Shown one piece after another: positions 1-7,769 of a stretch of 54,753 nt of DNA. Where the stretch lies: contig NZ_JBIYSM020000031.1 in the NCBI RefSeq assembly GCF_044759095.2, positions 1 to 54,753 on the forward strand. The letters run 5' to 3'. Position 1 is the first letter of the stretch; every line of letters starts with the position of its first letter. The notes beneath the pieces were generated by a model. It saw only the letters and a program-made list of their open reading frames with translations, made no database searches and had not been told where the DNA came from. The stretch is from JBIYSM02 sp044759095. Lineage in GTDB: Bacteria; Bacillota; Bacilli; Brevibacillales; Brevibacillaceae. Position numbers and translations under genes: made by a program.

Positions 1-25
1 CAATGTGATTATCTCCTGTCCCATG

Positions 26-73
26 GTGACATTTTCATAGAACAGTTACACAGTGACAATATCACAGAACAAT
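26..73. repeat. Two imperfect direct repeats at the left edge
   Basis: Two 21-base units, at 26-46 and 53-73, agree at 17 of 21 positions. Both begin GTGACA and contain AGAACA. Another GTGA lies at 5-8 and a partial third unit at about 70-84. Short GTGACA-type repeats of this kind occur at the ends of Tn7/Tn5053-like elements, where they bind the transposase, but no transposase gene is visible on this side. This could also be chance in AT-rich DNA. Confidence 0.35.
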
Positions 74-210
74 AACATAGAGTGGATCTTTTAGTTGCTT
101 TATAGTTTCAGGATGAAGCGATTCTTTCCCATACGGGTTACCTGATGCTGCAGTTTTGATACCAATTATTAGAGTAAAAACAGGGGGCGAAGATAGAGTT
201 AATTCGCCCC
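62..210 (-). pseudogene. Possible C-terminal gene remnant
   Basis: The minus strand stays open for about 45 codons and stops at 62-64. It ends in a protein-like stretch containing GNPYGKESLHPETIKQLKD. No start or ribosome site is visible, and the upstream part overlaps the terminator at 174-211. The open length alone is not significant. It may be the tail of a gene destroyed by rearrangement at this AT-rich edge. The family is not recognised. Confidence 0.2.
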
Positions 211-211
211 C
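174..211 (-). terminator. Rho-independent terminator
   Basis: A 9-bp stem (GGGGGCGAA paired with TTCGCCCCC at 183-191 and 203-211) is followed on the minus strand by GTTTTTAC. It lies 20 bases after the stop of the exported-protein gene at 231-983. Confidence 0.8.
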
Positions 212-230
212 TTGATGAGTTACAAATTAT

Positions 231-983
231 TTAATTATTCGCTTTATGGTTTTTCAACCACTTTTCCTTTTCTTCACGATCCTTCTTTTGTTGCTCTTCG
301 TCGACTGGAGGCATTACTGATTCAAGGCTTAGCCCGTGAAGTAACTCTTTATATAACATTGGATCTCTGGATATTCCCTTAATAAAATCTTTTACCTCAT
401 CGGGAGAAAAGTAAATGCCCTTTGTTACTTCATTACATTCATGTCCTTCACAAACAGATTCTTCTGGGGACCATCTGGAATAGTGACCCAAAAAGTTCTT
501 GTCAATAGTCTCTTGATCAACCACAAAAATGCCTAATTGTTCAGCACTTGGAATTTTTACCCTTCTTGGAACATAATCACCCTTACCATAAATCGGATGG
601 GTGATGTTATCCTCAAGTAAGTATGGGGTAAACGAGCAGCCAGCTTTTACTTCTACCTGTACGTCGTGATAACCCACTTCTTTCCACCTTTTGTCCTTCT
701 TGCCAATCATTTCAAGTTGCTGCCCGATTTTTTTAACCAGTTTTTCATTTGAGATATCATTACTTTTGTCAGATGATAAGTTATCAACACAAATTAAAAT
801 CTTATCTCTATTAGTGGTTCCGAAGATATCATTCGAAAAGATACTTTCATGACCATGATATTGATTGCTATTCTTTTGAGCTAGTGCTTGGCCGTCCTGT
901 GTACTAATGCCAATTGCCACACCTATCATTACAGCAACAATTAAAATCGAACTGATTACGGCGAACCTCGTCTTAACATTCAT
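231..983 (-). CDS. Exported protein of unknown function
   Basis: A 250-residue protein whose N-terminus (MNVKTRFAVISSILIVAVMI) is a signal peptide or membrane anchor. The rest is hydrophilic, with a highly charged Lys/Glu-rich C-terminus and a few cysteines. I do not recognise the family. The ATG follows a strong AAAGGAGGA site. Only 15 bases separate it from the stop of the broken metalloprotease gene upstream, so the two look like one operon and this protein may have been its partner. The region is AT-richer than the genes to the right, and its original promoter was probably lost with the 5' end of the first gene. Confidence 0.7.
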   Translation of the reverse strand: MNVKTRFAVISSILIVAVMIGVAIGISTQDGQALAQKNSNQYHGHESIFSNDIFGTTNRDKILICVDNLSSDKSNDISNEKLVKKIGQQLEMIGKKDKRWKEVGYHDVQVEVKAGCSFTPYLLEDNITHPIYGKGDYVPRRVKIPSAEQLGIFVVDQETIDKNFLGHYSRWSPEESVCEGHECNEVTKGIYFSPDEVKDFIKGISRDPMLYKELLHGLSLESVMPPVDEEQQKKDREEKEKWLKNHKANN

Positions 984-998
984 TTCGTCCTTCCTCCT

Positions 999-1575
999 TT
1001 AATTCCCGCTTGCTTCGGCAGCAATTGAGTCTAAGTCTTCTTGTGTAGGGTTAGTAACATTTGTTGAACAACCATAGGCCTTAACATGCATAATACGATT
1101 TGTACATGAAGATGGGAAAGGTGCTTTAGGTCCTCCATCAATTAACCCAAGAATGTGTCCAGTTTCATGATTAATCGTGTGGTCACTATTATAGTCTGCT
1201 GATCTCAAATACACCACGCCATAATTCCAGTGTTCGTGTCCATCCGGTTGCAAAGTTCTCCCCACTCTATCTACACAAGAGTAGGAAGATGAGCCGCAAT
1301 AATTTGTATTATCCGCATTGATCCAGTATTCGATAGCAGTCCGAGCCTTCTGTGTAGAGTCTAAGTCCCAGCAATCATCATAACTATTCCCAGACATTAA
1401 GAAGTAAATTCTGTCATTAGCTAACCCATCATAGTTTCTCGAATACAGAACGCTTCTGAACCTGTCGTAAGCATCATTAATAACAATACTGGAAATATCT
1501 TCCCAGAAACAATTGCCACTACACCCATAATCTAAGTGGCCATTTGAGTCCAAACATTTGTTATCCTTATATTTG
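999..1575 (-). pseudogene. 5'-truncated metzincin-type metalloprotease
   Basis: The reading frame contains HETGHILGLID, the HExxHxxGxxD zinc motif of metzincins. Aspartate as third ligand is typical of snapalysin (M7)-like secreted proteases. Several cysteines suggest a secreted, disulfide-bonded protein. There is no signal peptide or ATG. The first possible start is a TTG at 1553 with no ribosome site. The frame stays open upstream to about 1620, reading plausible protein (YKDNKCLDSNG) to about 1575 and then running into the oppositely oriented riboswitch. I infer that the N-terminal part, including the signal peptide, was lost at a junction near 1575. A cytoplasmic short form starting at 1553 cannot be excluded. 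Confidence 0.6.
1544..1572 (+). promoter_or_regulatory. Probable sigma-A promoter for the CAP gene
   Basis: TTGAGT (1544-1549) and TTATAT (1567-1572) are 17 bases apart. The predicted transcript start falls near 1579, where the riboswitch begins. The promoter lies inside the open frame of the truncated protease on the other strand. Confidence 0.5.
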
Positions 1576-1578
1576 TCG

Positions 1579-1727
1579 AAAACTTCCGGTGCAAAAAACG
1601 GAAGTGCGGGGGACTTTTTTTACAGAATGATGGTTTCCACCATTCTGTTTGGGGTGAATCGCTGGACAAGCGTAGGGTTGTATCCTCAATCCGAATCCGA
1701 CAACTAACCCCGTAGACTAAGAAAAGG
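1579..1727 (+). ncRNA. Cyclic-di-AMP riboswitch (ydaO/yuaA type)
   Basis: The leader carries the hallmarks of the ydaO/yuaA class in order: GCGGGGGAC near 1606, a variable hairpin (ACAGAATGATGG with CCACCATTCTGT), GGGGTGAATCGC near 1650, and the conserved 3' block CCGAATCCGACAACTAACC near 1690, ending just before the ribosome site at 1722. This class binds c-di-AMP and usually turns off wall hydrolase and potassium-transport genes. Here it precedes a CAP-domain exoprotein. I see no separate terminator between aptamer and gene, so control may act by a structure I cannot fold by eye or at translation. Confidence 0.85.
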
Positions 1728-1738
1728 AGACGATGTGC

Positions 1739-2473
1739 ATGAAGAAACTGAACCTCAAGAAGTCCTTGATGGCCGCCATGGTGTGCCTGGGCGTAGCCAG
1801 CTTTTCCACTTCGGCGTTTGCCGCTTCCACCTGTCCGATCCAACCAGCCTACGGACAATACCAGATTGTATATAAATGGAATTGGATGCCGCTGAAGTCA
1901 AACTTCTTCTACTACTACTTCCCATCCTTCCAAATGCCAATGCAGGCAGCACCTGCACCTGTTGCAAAACCGCAACCGGCACCTGCACCTGCAGCAAAAC
2001 CGCAACCTGTTGCAAAACCGCAACCTGCTGTGACCGTTCCGGTTCGCAAACCGGTTCAAGCGACACCGGTGAAGCAGGAGCAAACGCAAGCGGTTGGCAA
2101 GTTTGCTTCCGAGGTAGCCGCACTGGTTAACCAGGAGCGCGCAAAAGCGGGGCTTCAGCCGCTGCGCCTTGACAGCAACCTGTCCAAAATGGCGCTGGAC
2201 AAGGCAAAAGACATGCATGACAACAACTACTTCGACCACACCAGCCCGACGTACGGTTCCCCGTTTGAGATGATGAAAAAATACGGCATTTCCTACACCT
2301 ATGCAGGGGAAAACATTGCGATGGGTCAACGCACTCCGCAAGAAGTGATGAACGGCTGGATGAACAGCCCGGGTCACCGCGCAAATATTTTGAACCCGAA
2401 CTTCAACACCATCGGGGTAGCCTACTACAACGGCTATTGGGTACAGGAGTTCATCCGTACCGCCCAATCATAA
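1739..2473 (+). CDS. Secreted CAP/SCP-domain protein (YkwD-like)
   Basis: A 244-residue exported protein. A signal peptide (MKKLNLKKSLMAAMVCLGVA) is followed by an aromatic segment, a Pro/Ala/Lys linker with repeats of the type PAPAAKPQP (about residues 65-115), and a C-terminal CAP domain (about 120-240). The domain has typical motifs: VNQERAKAGLQPL, HDNNYFDHTSP, YAGENIA, GWMNSPGHRANILNP and Y-W-VQEF. CAP proteins of this kind are extracellular and often found in spore formers; their chemistry is unsettled. I chose the ATG at 1739, 10 bases after AAGGAG; the in-frame ATG at 1733 is too close to it. A c-di-AMP riboswitch precedes it, linking it to wall homeostasis. Confidence 0.9.
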   Translation: MKKLNLKKSLMAAMVCLGVASFSTSAFAASTCPIQPAYGQYQIVYKWNWMPLKSNFFYYYFPSFQMPMQAAPAPVAKPQPAPAPAAKPQPVAKPQPAVTVPVRKPVQATPVKQEQTQAVGKFASEVAALVNQERAKAGLQPLRLDSNLSKMALDKAKDMHDNNYFDHTSPTYGSPFEMMKKYGISYTYAGENIAMGQRTPQEVMNGWMNSPGHRANILNPNFNTIGVAYYNGYWVQEFIRTAQS

Positions 2474-2485
2474 TCAGTATGTAGA

Positions 2486-2521
2486 AACGGGTTGGGACTT
2501 GTCCCAACCCGTTGTTTATTT
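2486..2521 (+). terminator. Rho-independent terminator
   Basis: A perfect 12-bp stem AACGGGTTGGGA / TCCCAACCCGTT with loop CTTG, then GTTTATTT, directly follows the CAP gene. Confidence 0.9.
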
Positions 2522-2527
2522 GCAAAC

Positions 2528-2713
2528 TTATTGGTCCTGACTTTTTCGCTGCTTCCATCGAAGAATGAAGCCGTCAATCAACAGGCCGATGCCGGCCAGG
2601 TAAAATGGAGAGGCAAAGCGGACTCCTTCGCTAATGGGCAGTTCTTTTACATAGACAAGCACGACGCCGATGATAAACCCCAGCATCGTATAGCGCAATC
2701 GAGTCGGTCCCAT
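2528..2713 (-). CDS. Small two-helix membrane protein
   Basis: A 61-residue protein with two hydrophobic segments (about residues 9-22 and 36-51) separated by a short polar loop, and a basic C-terminus. The ATG follows GGGGGAGAGTGAC. It starts 19 bases downstream of the YneF-family gene, so the two are probably co-transcribed. No catalytic motif is visible and I assign no function. Confidence 0.65.
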   Translation of the reverse strand: MGPTRLRYTMLGFIIGVVLVYVKELPISEGVRFASPFYLAGIGLLIDGFILRWKQRKSQDQ

Positions 2714-2732
2714 GTCACTCTCCCCCGCACCT

Positions 2733-2969
2733 TTACTTTCCGAACTTGTTCGGCATCTTCATATTTTTCATGTTGCGGCTCATCTGCTTCAGCTGCTTTT
2801 GGTTCAGGTTCATTCCCATGGAACGGGCCATCGCCTGAATCTGCTTTTCATCCATCTGCATGTTGCTCAGCTGTTTGCGCAGGTAGTACGTACCCCCGAA
2901 GAACCCGCCGACGAGTCCCAAAATCAATGTCACAATCGGAATGACCCAGTTGTACCACATCTTTTGCAT
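2733..2969 (-). CDS. yneF: YneF family protein (UPF0154)
   Basis: A 78-residue protein with one N-terminal transmembrane helix (WVIPIVTLILGLVGGFFGG), then the family's hallmark hydrophilic tail with repeated Met/Gln/Lys (MARSMGMNLNQKQLKQMSR). UPF0154 proteins are single-span membrane proteins conserved in Bacillales with no firm function. I chose the ATG at 2969 because AGAAGGA stands just upstream and the family begins at this hydrophobic helix. The longer frame to 3029 adds residues with no homology. Confidence 0.8.
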   Translation of the reverse strand: MQKMWYNWVIPIVTLILGLVGGFFGGTYYLRKQLSNMQMDEKQIQAMARSMGMNLNQKQLKQMSRNMKNMKMPNKFGK

Positions 2970-3110
2970 TACACATCCTTCTCTGGAATCTATCCTGTTT
3001 ATTGTACCACATTCGCACAACGTGTACATGGAGTGCTGCGGGAAAAATAGTGGGGCGCCCTAACCGAATCCCCCTCTCTATGCATATCTTGGGAAGAGAG
3101 GTGATGACAG

Positions 3111-3869
3111 ATGGCTCCCATCCTAATCATTGACCCCGGGCACGGGGGAATCGATCCCGGCGGTGGCAGCAACAAGCTTTTCACCGAAAAGGACCTGACC
3201 CTGAAAATTTCCCTCTATCAATTTCAGCGAATGCATGAGTTAAATATACCAACTGCCGTTACGCGCACAACGGATCAGACGCTGTCAAGCGAGGAGCGAA
3301 CCGCTCTGGTTCGGAACAGCGGGGCCCGTTACTGCATTTCCAACCACATCAATGCGGGCGGAGGAAGGGGCTCGGAAGTGATCTACTCCATTTACGCTTC
3401 AGCCGCGCTGCCCCGTAAGATCAGTGAAGCGCTAGAGGCGGAAGGCATGCCCAACAGGCGGATCTTTACCCGCACACTGCCCAACGATCCGAGCAAAGAC
3501 TACTATTTCATGCACCGTGACACAGGCTGTGTTGAAACGGTGATTGTTGAATACGGCTTTGCCGACAATCCACTGGACGCAGATAAATTGAACCGGGATT
3601 GGCGCGACTTGGCCGAAGCGGTGATTCGCGCTTTTTGCGAGCACACCAACCTCGCATACCGCCCGCCCGAAAAAACCGGAAGCAACCCGCCTCCTGTCGT
3701 ACTACCCGGGAACGGCGAGGAGCCCGACTGGAAGCGGGAAGCAATCGAGTGGATGTACGAACAGGGTCTCTTGACCAATGAAGATTGGCGCAATCGCGCA
3801 GATGAACCGCTGCCGCTCTGGGCGGAGGCCGTCATTTTGCGAAGGCTGTTTGAAAAAATGCGCGGATAG
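3111..3869 (+). CDS. N-acetylmuramoyl-L-alanine amidase (Amidase_3)
   Basis: A 252-residue zinc amidase that would cut the bond between muramic acid and the stem peptide. The catalytic domain starts at the first residue: IIDPGHGGIDPG holds the first zinc histidine, the Glu of FTEKDLTLK and the His of SNHINAG complete the site, and VETVIVEYGFADNP carries the catalytic Glu. A short linker (PPPVVLPG, near residue 195) leads to a C-terminal helix pair containing WMYEQGLLTNEDWR, as in phage endolysins and spore-cortex amidases. There is no signal peptide. The gene behind it encodes a holin, which would explain export. Confidence 0.9.
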   Translation: MAPILIIDPGHGGIDPGGGSNKLFTEKDLTLKISLYQFQRMHELNIPTAVTRTTDQTLSSEERTALVRNSGARYCISNHINAGGGRGSEVIYSIYASAALPRKISEALEAEGMPNRRIFTRTLPNDPSKDYYFMHRDTGCVETVIVEYGFADNPLDADKLNRDWRDLAEAVIRAFCEHTNLAYRPPEKTGSNPPPVVLPGNGEEPDWKREAIEWMYEQGLLTNEDWRNRADEPLPLWAEAVILRRLFEKMRG

Positions 3870-3896
3870 AACAACGTGTCACGAGGAGGTGAGGTT

Positions 3897-4199
3897 GTGG
3901 GATTTGACTTAGGGCTGATCATCGCTCTGGCACTTTCGGCAAGCGCTACGCTGTCCGATTATCTGCGCATCCCGAAAAAACTGCGGGGCTGGACGGCCAT
4001 GTTTCTCATCGTCGCCCTGCACATGATCAATCTATGGCTGTACAACCCGGCATTTGAATGGAAGACGGCGCTGTTGGAGAGCGTAACGGCGGGTGCTGCA
4101 GCCGTCGGGATTCATTCGACAGCCAAAAACTCCATGCAGCAATGGAGGGACACTCGCAAATCAAAACAAGCACAGGATCGGGCTCAATCAGGAGTATAG
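3897..4199 (+). CDS. Phage-type holin
   Basis: A 100-residue protein with about three hydrophobic stretches (LGLIIALALSAS, TAMFLIVALHMINLW, ALLESVTAGAAAVGI) and a charged, Gln/Lys-rich C-terminus, typical of small holins paired with endolysins. The GTG at 3897 is 3 bases after AGGAGGTGAG; the upstream GTG at 3876 has no site. It sits 27 bases after the amidase gene. Holins make membrane lesions that let endolysin reach the wall. No other phage gene is nearby, so this looks like a domesticated lysis cassette. Confidence 0.75.
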   Translation: MGFDLGLIIALALSASATLSDYLRIPKKLRGWTAMFLIVALHMINLWLYNPAFEWKTALLESVTAGAAAVGIHSTAKNSMQQWRDTRKSKQAQDRAQSGV

Positions 4200-4205
4200 G
4201 GCCGA

Positions 4206-5036
4206 TCACAGCCGGTTATGAAAACGGGTCAGGGGAGTATCCTCCAGACCGGAATAGTTCTCTTTGGCAGGCACGCTTACCAATTCGTCCTCGGGAAAGC
4301 GATAGGCGGTCAGTTTACCGCCGAAGACGCATCCCTGGTCAATGTTAAGCGTGCCGTGTCTTCGTTCCGGTTCAGGACGGGGATCGTGGCCCCACACGAT
4401 GAGCGGATGCTCTGTCTTGCGCTCGCTCGCCCAGTCCCGCCTGATGGGACGTCCGTCGTCTGCCGTTCCGGCCACATCTCCGTACCGGCAAAACGACTGG
4501 ACCGCAGGAGAATCCTTGCCGATGTAATCGTCGCGAATTCCGGCATGGACGGCCACCACTTCAAGCTTGTCTTTCCATATGATCCGCATATGGGAAGGGG
4601 ACGAAAATAGCAGCCTGCGGCTTTGCTCTTTCAGCTCTGTCGCTTTTTTGGCACCATACTCGCGCTCGTACATACGAAATTCCTCTTCTACTTTTTCATC
4701 GCCGTGTGCGAGAGTGACGGGTCTGCCGTCCAGCCAGCGGGCGATTTTCCACCCGTGATTGCTGTCTACCATTTCTGCCAGACCGGCCTCCAGGTGACGG
4801 ATAAAAAACTGCAGAAGAACGAGTGACTGCGGGCCGCGACTGGTAATATCACCAAGGGAGAGCAGCTTCCGGCCGCGGGGATGACGGAAGGTGCCGTCTC
4901 TAGCGGGCTCGTATCCCAAACGTTGAAGCAGTTCAAGAAATTCGTCGTAACAGCCGTGGATGTCGCCAATCACGTCGACACCCTTTTCCGCCATGAACAG
5001 GTTGGAGCGTGTTTCCGGTTTTTTTCTCAGTTTCAT
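4206..5036 (-). CDS. prpE: PrpE-like bis(5'-nucleosyl)-tetraphosphatase / phosphoesterase
   Basis: A 276-residue calcineurin-like phosphoesterase resembling Bacillus PrpE, which hydrolyses diadenosine tetraphosphate. Motifs in order are GDIHGCYDEFLELLQRLGY, GDITSRGPQSL, SNHGWK, VAVHAGIRDDYIGKDS, YGDVAGTADDGRPIRRDW, WGHDP and TLNIDQGCVFGGKLTAYRFP. The second motif is normally GDxxDRG, and here the second Asp is Ser. The metal-bridging first Asp is present, so activity may be altered rather than lost. GGAGGGG touches the ATG at 5036, a tight spacing. It has its own transcription unit: a terminator separates it from liaR. Confidence 0.85.
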   Translation of the reverse strand: MKLRKKPETRSNLFMAEKGVDVIGDIHGCYDEFLELLQRLGYEPARDGTFRHPRGRKLLSLGDITSRGPQSLVLLQFFIRHLEAGLAEMVDSNHGWKIARWLDGRPVTLAHGDEKVEEEFRMYEREYGAKKATELKEQSRRLLFSSPSHMRIIWKDKLEVVAVHAGIRDDYIGKDSPAVQSFCRYGDVAGTADDGRPIRRDWASERKTEHPLIVWGHDPRPEPERRHGTLNIDQGCVFGGKLTAYRFPEDELVSVPAKENYSGLEDTPLTRFHNRL

Positions 5037-5085
5037 CCCCTCCGTGGAAGCCTAGTACTATATTTACTATCATTACCACAACCAT

Positions 5086-5119
5086 GAAAAAAACTCACCC
5101 CCTGTCGCAGGAATGAGTT
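5086..5119 (-). terminator. Rho-independent terminator after liaR
   Basis: On the minus strand AACTCATTCCTG pairs with CAGGGGGTGAGTT and is followed by a run of seven T. It ends the liaF-liaS-liaR transcript before prpE. Confidence 0.9.
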
Positions 5120-5131
5120 TGTCATAGAGCG

Positions 5132-5767
5132 CTATTTGTCGTTCAGCTTGTGCTTGTGGACGTAGATCGCGGCCTGTGTACGGTCTTCCACGTTCAGCTT
5201 GGCCAGAATATTGCTGACGTGCGTCTTCACCGTTTTGATGCCAATGATCAGCTCGTCTGCGATTTCCTGATTGGACTTGCCCTGGCCGATCAGTTTGAGG
5301 ACCTCCAGTTCCCGAGGAGTCAGCTGCTCATGCGGATTGGGCTCCTGTCCTTGTCGAAAACGCGCCATGATTTTCCCTGCCACTCTCGATTCGAGAACAG
5401 GCTCACCGGCCATCGCGGATCGGATGGCGCGGGCGATTTCCGATGCTCGCGACGTCTTCAGCAGATAGCTGAATGCCCCTGCTTCAATCACCGGATACAC
5501 CTTTTCGTCGTCGATGAAGCTGGTCAACACAATCACTTTACAGCTTGGGCAGGTCTCCCGGATGCGGCGGGTCGCCTCGACACCGCCAATCCCCTCCATG
5601 ACCAGGTCCATCAGAATCACGTCTGGCTTCAGTTCTTGGGCCAAACGCACTCCTTCTTCTCCGCTGGAGGCTTCCGCGACGACTTCGATATCTTCCTCCG
5701 TAGAGAGATAGGCAGCAAGCCCCATCCGCACCATCTCGTGGTCGTCTACCAACAATACGCGAATCAT
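5132..5767 (-). CDS. liaR: LiaR-family response regulator
   Basis: A 211-residue NarL/LuxR-type regulator. The receiver domain (1-120) has VDDHE, the phospho-acceptor Asp in DVILMDLVM (about 54), T in VLTSF and K in LLKTS. The C-terminal LuxR helix-turn-helix (about 148-205) begins LTPRELEVLKLIGQGKSNQEIA and contains GIKTVKTHVSNIL. It is the last gene of liaFSR; its ATG overlaps the liaS stop by 4 bases, indicating coupled translation. By homology LiaR activates liaIH-type genes when lipid II cycling or the membrane is disturbed. Confidence 0.93.
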   Translation of the reverse strand: MIRVLLVDDHEMVRMGLAAYLSTEEDIEVVAEASSGEEGVRLAQELKPDVILMDLVMEGIGGVEATRRIRETCPSCKVIVLTSFIDDEKVYPVIEAGAFSYLLKTSRASEIARAIRSAMAGEPVLESRVAGKIMARFRQGQEPNPHEQLTPRELEVLKLIGQGKSNQEIADELIIGIKTVKTHVSNILAKLNVEDRTQAAIYVHKHKLNDK

Positions 5768-6885
5768 CCTGGTTCTCCTCCTTCTCTTTCCATCTCCGTC
5801 ATAAGCGGTATGCGCACTTCAATCTGTGTTCCCTTGCCAACGGATGAATATATTTCCAATGAACCGCCTACTTCAATCACGCGCTCGCGCATGGAACGGA
5901 GGCCGTACGAAGTCATTTTTTCCCCTTCCGGATCGAAACCGATTCCGTCATCCGCCACACGCAGCCGAACTTGTCCTTGCAGCGTAAACAATTTAACCGT
6001 GATTTGGTTGGCGCGGGCGTGACGAAGCGTGTTGGAGAGGGACTCCTGCAAGATGCGGAAGAGGTGATCCTCAATTCCGCTTGGCAAGCCTTCGACGTCT
6101 TCGATTTCCGATGTGATGGTCAATGAATTCTTTTGCCTTAATTCTTCCAAAAGCTCGTCGATCGCTTCCCGCAGTGATTTGTTCTGCAGGGTGGCAGGAC
6201 GCAAATGGAGCAGCAGTGCTCTCATCTCCGCCTGGGCGGCAGCAGCCATCTCCTCCACCAGTTCAATCTGCTGTGCCGCCCGTTCCGGGTTTTTCTCGAT
6301 CAATCGCTTGATCGCGGCCGTCGTCATGGAAATGGCAAACAGCTGCTGGCTTACGGCGTCGTGCAGCTCTCGCGCCAGCCTCTGCCTCTCCTCCACCACC
6401 GCCGCCTGCTTCAATTGTTCGCCCAATACGACGTTGTGATTGGAAAGCCGCTGCAGGGAGGCCACTTGTTCCTCCCAGCGGGCAGCCAGTTGGTTGAACT
6501 GCCAGCCCAATTCCCCGATCTCGTCCACGCCCAGTTCAGGCACCCGGTAGGAGAGAATCCCCCGGCCCAGGTTCATCGCCGCTTCCCACAGCGTATTCAG
6601 CCGTTTCTTCAGCAGGTTCCCAATCACATAGCCGCTGATCAGTCCGATCACCGCTGCGCTCAGGAGTGAAACCAAAAAGGAGGAAAGCAGGATTTTCCAG
6701 TTTAATGATGCAGGAAGCTGCATGTCCAAATAAACATGAAGCCATTGCACAATGGCCGGTTCGCTGGACAACAGGGCATAGACCAGCAAAACAACCAAAA
6801 AGGAGGCCGTCACGCTGCCTGCAGCCAGCAGCAGGCCGAAACGGACATATTGCCATTGTATGCTCGCAAGTCGTTGTCGACGCAT
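5764..6885 (-). CDS. liaS: LiaS-family sensor histidine kinase
   Basis: A 373-residue kinase with two membrane helices (about 15-37 and 50-75) joined by a short extracellular loop, the intramembrane-sensing layout. Next come a HAMP-like region, a HisKA_3 dimerisation domain with the phospho-histidine in QRLARELHDAVSQQLF (near 170), and a HATPase domain with LQESLSNTLRHARA, RVADDGIGFDPE and YGLRSMRERV. Start is ATG with GGGGG upstream, 13 bases after liaF. It would phosphorylate LiaR and be held inactive by LiaF until envelope stress. Confidence 0.93.
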   Translation of the reverse strand: MRRQRLASIQWQYVRFGLLLAAGSVTASFLVVLLVYALLSSEPAIVQWLHVYLDMQLPASLNWKILLSSFLVSLLSAAVIGLISGYVIGNLLKKRLNTLWEAAMNLGRGILSYRVPELGVDEIGELGWQFNQLAARWEEQVASLQRLSNHNVVLGEQLKQAAVVEERQRLARELHDAVSQQLFAISMTTAAIKRLIEKNPERAAQQIELVEEMAAAAQAEMRALLLHLRPATLQNKSLREAIDELLEELRQKNSLTITSEIEDVEGLPSGIEDHLFRILQESLSNTLRHARANQITVKLFTLQGQVRLRVADDGIGFDPEGEKMTSYGLRSMRERVIEVGGSLEIYSSVGKGTQIEVRIPLMTEMEREGGEPG

Positions 6886-6898
6886 CTGTCAGTACCCC

Positions 6899-7723
6899 CT
6901 AGATGTACTTGACGTCAATATCGCCGACAATCAGCGAGATATTGAGTGTGACTTTTTGTGCTGCCTGCTCGTAGTGCTCGGAGCGAATTGTCACCGAGCG
7001 GTTTAACCCGCCCTGACGGTGGCCGAACACTTCCAAATCGCCGATGGATACTTCGGCGGAAACGGCCACCGGCAAGTCAACCGGCACGTAAATGGTTACG
7101 TCACCGACCCACCCGTCCACAACCAAAAGCGCTTCCTCCTGAACGATCATCGCACGCGACAAGTCGATCACCACATTGCCCACACCGTGCCAGATGTGCA
7201 GATGGCTCAGTTCGAAGCGCCCGGACGTGAGGTGAAAGTCGCCGATGAGTGAACTACGGGAATCTTTTGGCAGCAAGATGCCTGCCGGTCCAAGCGGCGG
7301 CTCCGGCTGCATGCCGGTGAAAGGGCCTGCCTCTGTTCGTGCTCGCGTCTCCTTGCGATGCAGTTCGTTGGAACTGTATACGGGAGGAGGAACGACCTGC
7401 TCTTCTCTCGCACCGTACCTCTCGACCGCGGAAGGTTTTCGCGAACGGATCAGCCGGAAGCCGAAGTAAATGAGAGCAAGCGGTAATACTAGTTCAATCA
7501 GTCCCCAGTATGCTAACGCGAGGAATGCGCCCAAACCGGCAACGATGCCGCCACGGACCCGTTGTCCGTTCGTCCACCATCGCACCCCGAAATAGACCAG
7601 GATCATCGGCCAAAGGTCAAACAGGCCGAACGAAATGATATGCAGGCTGTCAAGAATTAGTCCGATACCGGTCAGGATGATCATCACGCCGGCGATCATT
7701 TTGTTTAATCGAGAAAGTTTCAC
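6899..7723 (-). CDS. liaF: LiaF-family inhibitor of the Lia system
   Basis: A 274-residue membrane protein. The N-terminal 90 residues hold about four short hydrophobic helices; a polar linker (about 100-150) follows; the C-terminal DUF2154 domain (about 155-274) is beta-rich with the repeated pattern GDFHLTSGRFELSHLHIWHG ... VVDGWVGDVTIYVP ... SLIVGDIDVKYI. LiaF keeps LiaS silent without stress. The start is GTG after GAGGAG. It is the first gene of liaF-liaS-liaR and lies 46 bases after the methyltransferase gene. Confidence 0.92.
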   Translation of the reverse strand: MKLSRLNKMIAGVMIILTGIGLILDSLHIISFGLFDLWPMILVYFGVRWWTNGQRVRGGIVAGLGAFLALAYWGLIELVLPLALIYFGFRLIRSRKPSAVERYGAREEQVVPPPVYSSNELHRKETRARTEAGPFTGMQPEPPLGPAGILLPKDSRSSLIGDFHLTSGRFELSHLHIWHGVGNVVIDLSRAMIVQEEALLVVDGWVGDVTIYVPVDLPVAVSAEVSIGDLEVFGHRQGGLNRSVTIRSEHYEQAAQKVTLNISLIVGDIDVKYI

Positions 7724-7769
7724 AGGAGACTCCTCTCTTGCGCAACCATGCCGTTTGTGCCAAATTCAC

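Noticed and set aside
1..100. Left-edge repeats as the end of a CRISPR-associated (type V-K) transposon
   Set aside because: The GTGACA repeats look similar, but no tnsB/tnsC, Cas12k or repeat-spacer array is visible, so the claim is not supportable.
1755..2467. Several Cys/Arg- or Val/Leu-rich frames across the CAP gene
   Set aside because: They arise from the Pro/Ala/Lys repeat of the real gene read in other frames.
3432..3922. Minus-strand frames over the amidase gene
   Set aside because: Antisense to a gene with clear catalytic motifs; no start signals.
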